Below the pieces are notes generated by a model. The model was not told the DNA's origin. It searched no databases and worked only from the letters and a program-made list of their open reading frames with translations. From an uncultured Christensenella sp. (GTDB lineage: Bacteria > Bacillota > Clostridia > Christensenellales > UBA1242), in NCBI GenBank assembly GCA_949293915.1, contig CASFFJ010000152.1, positions 1-9,199 of the forward strand: a DNA stretch of 9,199 nucleotides, given 5' to 3'. Below, piece by piece: positions 1 through 6,600 of the stretch (position 1 is the stretch's first letter; every line of letters starts with the position of its first letter). The translations under genes were made by a program, and so were the position numbers.

Positions 1-641
1 ATAACATTTCCATTAATATCAAATTTAACAGAAGCATAATCAACACCCTCTGTGCCAGTAATCCAAGTATTGTTACTTGTGTCAACATTATAGGATCCAG
101 TTTGTTTTTTAGGATATCTAACCCTTATTTCACCTATAACATATGCACTATTCTTTATTGTTAAATTAACTTTATTATCATTTATATAATTATTATTGTT
201 ATAATTTCCAATAACAATATTTTTATCTTTGTCAGGATTTGAAAAATAATTTTCGTGTGGGAAATATCTAATTACTGCAGTTGATTTATAGAAATAAAAT
301 TTAAATGTAGTGTCGCCAGTTAAACCCACATTACTTTGTGAAAAACTATCAAGTTTTGTTGCATCTAATAAAGTAGTTGTTGCTGCAGAACCATTAACTG
401 AAACACTATTATCAGTTATAACTTTTGTTAAAGTAAATCTGTTGTCTGCATTCCATTTGTTTGTTATTGCAAATTTTATTTTTTGATTAATTGGAATGTA
501 ATATTTTTTATTTAGAATATAATTTTTAGAACTATTGTTATTATCCCAATCCCAGCCAACATTATCTTTAAGAGTTTGTCCATTAGGAATTAAAGTGTCG
601 TTATTATAACCTGTCATTATGTAGTAATAAGTTCTACCAAT
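1..641 (-). other. Beta-rich C-terminal part, cut by window edge (residues 2791-3003+)
   Basis: After solenoid 4, rung repeats stop and beta-sandwich-like strands resume: NKKYYIPINQKIKFAI (about 2834-2849), RFTLTKVI, TTFKFYFYK and STAVIRYF (to about 2917), then KVNLTIKN and SAYVIGEIRVRY. The unit at 2835-2917 has the same strand layout as two units in the 1766-2386 spacer. The last readable residues are ASVKFDINGNV, with the frame still open. Any cell-wall anchor, membrane helix or further solenoid would lie beyond position 1. Confidence 0.55.
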
Positions 642-3600
642 GCTTGTGATGTATGGTGTGCCATAATTATGTTGCTTAATTGCTTTTAAATCAGCACCAC
701 CATCTAAGTCCCAATCGCCATATGCATCAGAATCATACCAAAGAGTATTGTTTTGAGCTTTATAGCTATCATAATTTTTTGATTGACCTGCAGCAGTTCC
801 AACGCTCAATTTATTATATCCAGCAAAATTATTGTTTGCATTTGGTAATGATAAGTTTCCTTTATTTGCTAATTTTGAATCCATAGTAATAGAATCCACA
901 TTACCAATTGAATATGAATAAATGAACACAGGATTAACATTGTTTCCGTTAATAGAAAATTCAAATTTGAAGTATGTTATACCACTAAGTAATTGGTTTA
1001 ATTTACCATTTTGACTAAATCCAGTTGCATTTAAAACACCATTATTATAAGAATAAGATATTTTTATATCGTTATTTACAGTTGCTGTAACAGTGTTTCC
1101 AGACACCATACCAACTATTCCAGAAACAACTCTTCCTGTTAATGTTCCTTGGTTATAACAACCTAAAACCTTAGCATTATTTGTTAAATAACCAACAACA
1201 CCACCAACAACATGATCACCTTTAATAATTCCATCAAAATAACTTCTTTCAACTTTTGCATCAGCACCACTATTTAATCCAACAACGCCACCAACAACAT
1301 TATATAGTAAATAGCTTGACGAAAAAGCTCCTTCAGATGTTTGCGAAAATCTTCCAGATGAAATATCTGCTTGTGCTGTTATTGTGTTATCGTTTTTAGA
1401 AGAAGTTTCAAATCCATATGTAACTCCACAACGATTAACCGTTCCATAATTTACACCAACAATGCCACCCACATATGTGTTAGTGTTAGAACTATTGCTA
1501 ATTATTGTTACATCTTCTAAAACTAATCTTTCAATTGTGCCACTGGAAACACCAAACAACCCAATGTTATTCAAGTTGTCTTTTTCTATGTATAAATTTT
1601 TAATTGAATAACCAACACCATCAAACGAACCAGTAAATGGTTTTGATTCGCTACCAACAGGAATTAAACCATGTCTTAATGTTTTTGAATTTTGAATTTT
1701 AATATTAGAATTTTCATAATCAATATCACTTGCAAGTTTGTATGATGCACTTAAATATTGTGATTCTTGGTCTATTCCAGCTTTTTGCAAGAATAATGCA
1801 AAATCTTTGATATCTGCAATAATGTATGGATCCGATGTTGTTCCTGTTCCACCTGAGAAAGATGTGTCAGATTCATAAACATCAGAATAATTATTCCATT
1901 GACTATATTTAATAGTTATTGGATTAGAAGATGTTATGTTTTGAATTATATAGAAAGTAATTGTTGCACCAATTTTTCTTCCATTTAAAGTTGTATAGGA
2001 TATTGAACCTATTGATGGAACCCCAGAAATTTCTGTGATGTAATATCTGTTAGAATTAGCATTACTATTTAAATTAACAGTAATAACTATTTGTCCTTTT
2101 AATTTTTTATATTGTGTATTATTACTATCATAAATTACTTCACTAGAATTTGTAACAATTGTAGTTGAATTTGACGGATTACTTAAATCGCTATTTGATG
2201 CATAAGCATTCTTAATAGTATAATTAATATATTTTAAATTAACATCACTATGATTATCATAACCAGTGTCAGATTCTTCAATTTTTAAAGCTAAATTATA
2301 TGATTTATAATCGTATGCCACAATAATGTGTTGTTCTATGAAACTTGTTTCAGATTTTACAACACCAACATTAAATGAATTTGATGTTGTATTTGCTGCG
2401 GAATGATATGAACCCTGCCCATTAAAATCAAGACTACCATAACATGAATACCAATAACTAGCATTAAAATTATACTGATTAGCTGGAGTACCATTTTTAT
2501 AATAGGTTGCATCAGTAGGATGAGTAACATTAACACCATAACCACTATAGACATAATATGTGATTGTTGGCATACCTGTTGCCTCCGTATTTGCACTAGA
2601 AGCAGATGCACCCACTTTTGCTATTTTTGCAATTGATCCAGCATTATCAGTTCCTCTTAAACTACTTGTTCCGTTTTTATCACTCATAACTGTTGGAAAA
2701 ACCAACTCACCATTTGCAATGCCCATATAAGTTTTCACTTTTGTCATTCTAGCAAATTTAGGAGTGTAATATTTATTTCCTGAATCTTTATTTTCATATT
2801 TTATAGCAGTAGAGGCATTAATTTTTATGTTTAAAGTATTTGTACTACTATTTGATGTTGCGGAAGAAGCAGTATAATCAGAGCCAGATAAATTTGAAAT
2901 TACATCTAAAATATTTGCATCTGTACGTTTTTCATTATCTACAAACCAGCCTAAATTTGTAACTAAATTAGTGTTTGATGCCCATCTAGATGTTGAAAAA
3001 GGAATTTTATTTGAACCTTGTTTTAAAACAATTTGAACTTCATCACCATAATACAATTTAATATCACCATCGTTAATAGTGTTATATTCTCTATCGGTTG
3101 TATTATTGTAAGAATGATATGTTATATTAGATTTTGAAACAGAATATGTGTTAGTTCCTGCTCTTTTAATTTTCAAATCATAATATAAATTTGCTCCACC
3201 AGAAGTTGATGAACCTTTCGACAAATCTTCCAAACTTGGAGCATAAATTGAAATTCCATAAATTAAGTTGGCTATATTAACTGAAACATTAATTGGTTGC
3301 CACCTTTTCATAGTTGCAGAAAAAACTAAGCCACCCTCTTTTTTCTGAGTTGAAGATTCAGTACCAGTATCTTCATCAAAAGCTATAATTGTCTTTGGTG
3401 AATTTCCTGAACCTAAATAAGTGTCATAATAAGTATATGAAATTTTTAAAACATATCTATCCGAATTGTTAATATTATCAACTTTATTATCATTAACTTT
3501 AAAATATAAATGTTTATTAAGTGTTAATGCAGAATTCTCAGCCGCTTGTGATTTTAAAGTTTTATTTATATCAATATAAAAAGTATCAACAACGTTACCA

Positions 3601-6600
3601 GTTCCTGTGCTATTTATTGTAGCAGCATTTCTTTCACTTAAAGGAACTTTAGTACGATATTCATTAATTTTTCCTGTTGCACCACTTGCAGTTGTAACAT
3701 TAACTATTCTGCCATTAGGATTAAACATCCAAAGAGTTGGATATTCAGTGCCATCAGTTTTATCTAAATACCAAGTTAATTTTGTATCCCAAGAAGTGCT
3801 TGGAATAGTTTTTAAGTTATGTTTTGTAACACCACTTGTTTCAGCCGCAGATAGTGTGGATAATGAATAACAGTTTTTCAAAAATGTACTGCTTGTTTGG
3901 TTAATAACAAAATTATAAACTGTACTATTTACAGAGGTATTTAATGCTGTATAACAATTTGTTACATAGTCAGTTTTTCTAAAAGAAGTAATTCTTCCAA
4001 CTAATAAACCAAATAAAGACGCTGAGGAATTATTATAAGCATCAAAATAAACATTTCTGCCACCGTAATAGCTGTTAGTAATTTGACCCCATTCCTTTCT
4101 GCCTGAAATACCACCCACACTAATAGTACTAGTTGTATTTTTCTTACCTGTTTTTAAATAGATACTTACTTCGGAAGCCACTTTTTCAATTTTTGGATCA
4201 TATTGATCACCAATTGCACCACCAACATATTTTGTTCCTGTACTTGTTGTTTCTGGCATATATAAATTTAATTCACCAGTGACTTTTAATCCAGAAACTT
4301 TTAAATATCCTGACCCTGTACCCAAATACGACAAAGCTGTTCCTAATCGTGTGTATGAATTTGAAGCTTTACCACTAACATAATCATAATAACTAATATC
4401 ACAGTCAATTTCAACATTTTCAATACTGGTTTTAGTGGAATCAATATGTCCTAGTAAAGAAATATAGTCACTTGTAGAATTAGAAATGGATGATAGATTT
4501 TGAAATCTTAGAACATCAAATCCCACATAACAATCATCAAAAATTAAATTTTTTATTGTTCCCTTAATAGTTGAAAATAAAGACACGTATTGAGATCCTG
4601 AAGAAACAACACTATGTGTTAATCCTAATTCAAATTTTAACCCTGAAATTACAGCATGACCATTTGTTCCATATGCACCATCAATAATAACATTTGAATT
4701 TAATGTTTTACCCAAATAACTTGATTGTATTATAGCACCAGAAAAATTTATGTCTTCTGTTATAAGGAATGCAGTGTTAGAAGTTGTTGTTGAAGCTAAT
4801 GATAGCATACCCAAAAAATCTGTTATTTCATCAACAATATAAACAGTATATCCAGCATTCAAATATTGATTGTATTTTTCATTAGTTGATGTGGTATATG
4901 TTGTGCCACTCCATCTATCATCACTAGACACACTATGTATAAGAACTGGTTTAATTCCATCAGTTGTTAATGTGGCCATCCAAGGATAATTAAAGTTAAA
5001 TCCATAGCTTTCAAATGTTTCCTTTGTTTTTGGAGATGTAACTAAATTTTTATTATTACTATCAACTCCATAAGTTGTAACATTATCAGTACTATTTGTT
5101 ATAGTTGCTGAACTATAACAATTTAAATAATAACCATTACCTGGCTCATCAGGGGTTATTAAACCAATTTTATACTTATCAACATTTGATTTTGAAGTTG
5201 CATATAAATCTTGAAACTTACCAGAAGAAAAACAATTTGTAATAGCATTTGTATTCATACCAGAAGCATATGCAACAATACCTGCAAAATAACTAACATT
5301 AGAAGATGTTTGTTCAACACGATTAATAAAACTATATGATCCACCATTAAACGAACAAGCATTAATAAGTGTTCCCGAGCCATTATTATAACCAACCAAC
5401 CCACCAATAGCTGTTTGATAAGTTGTTTCAGTATCTGATTGCGAATAATTTAAATTACCTTTTAGAGTAACATTGCATTCTAGAATTTGTCCAGATTTTA
5501 AATTTTTAATGTAGGAACTAGTAATTGCCTCATTAGATCCAACCAACATACCAAAATAATCTCGTCTGTTATATAAATATGTAGTTCCTGTATCAGTTGT
5601 TAAATTTACATTTTTTATAGTTCCATAGTTATAAGAAACAACAAAACCAAAACGAGGATAATCCGTATATAGATAATAATAATTAGATCCTGTTAGTTGA
5701 ATGTTTAAATTATTAATAACTCCATAATTATAAGCACCAAATAAAGGCCTAACTTGATAAGAACTTGCACTATATCCATTAATATTTATAGTTTTCCCAG
5801 CACCATTATAAACACCATAAAAATTAGTAAACATTGAGGCTGACATTTTTCCAGTTATTGAACCATTAACTGAAATTGTTATATCATTCATTTGTTTAAA
5901 ATATTTATCGGATGTACTTGAGCTTGTTGTATTTTTTATTCCATATAAAAATTCATATTCGTTATTTACTTGATATGGATTTGTAAAAGTACCTGCCCCT
6001 AACAATTTTGTTTTTAAATTTATTGAAATAGTGATTGGATCATCATAATTAGTTAAGTGGTCTGAGTCATATATAGTAAACTTATAAGTATAATTTGCAA
6101 TTTCTGCACTTAATTTACCCTTTCCTGTAAAATTTACTTCTGAATAAGTAGACCCATTATAACTAGCTTTTTTACCCTTTCGCGTATTAAAATCATATGA
6201 GCCTTCCACATTCGATGTTGCTTGATAAGAAGATGAAACCTCTGGAGAAATTGCCAAGAAAGAACTTGTTATAGTTACCTCTTGTCCACCAAAAACACTA
6301 ATACCTTTAGACGAAGTAAACGAATTATAATTTGAACTTGAACCATTAAATCCAATAGTTTTATTATTATATTTGATTGAAATTTTCATGGTTTTTAGTT
6401 CACTATCTGTTATAACTTTATTTTCATATTTTATCTCAAATCTTACATACATTTGTCTATATGAATCAACTGAATTTTCGAACTGTAAACGTGGTTTTAT
6501 AATTGAACTATTCGCATCTATACCCATATACCATGTAGAAATAAAATCATATGTTGAATAAGATTCTTTTTTGGAATAAGGGTTTTTTGACTTAATGTTT

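Noticed and set aside
2357..2611. Minus-strand hydrophobic 84-codon frame resembling a membrane protein
   Set aside because: It is a shifted frame inside the giant gene; the M/L/I/V richness comes from AT-rich codons read out of phase, and there is no Shine-Dalgarno.
3607..3870. Plus-strand 87-codon frame
   Set aside because: It is antisense to the spacer of the giant gene, without start signals or a recognisable product. The same applies to plus-strand frames at 680-886, 6373-6561, 6743-6991, 7377-7652 and 8542-8823.
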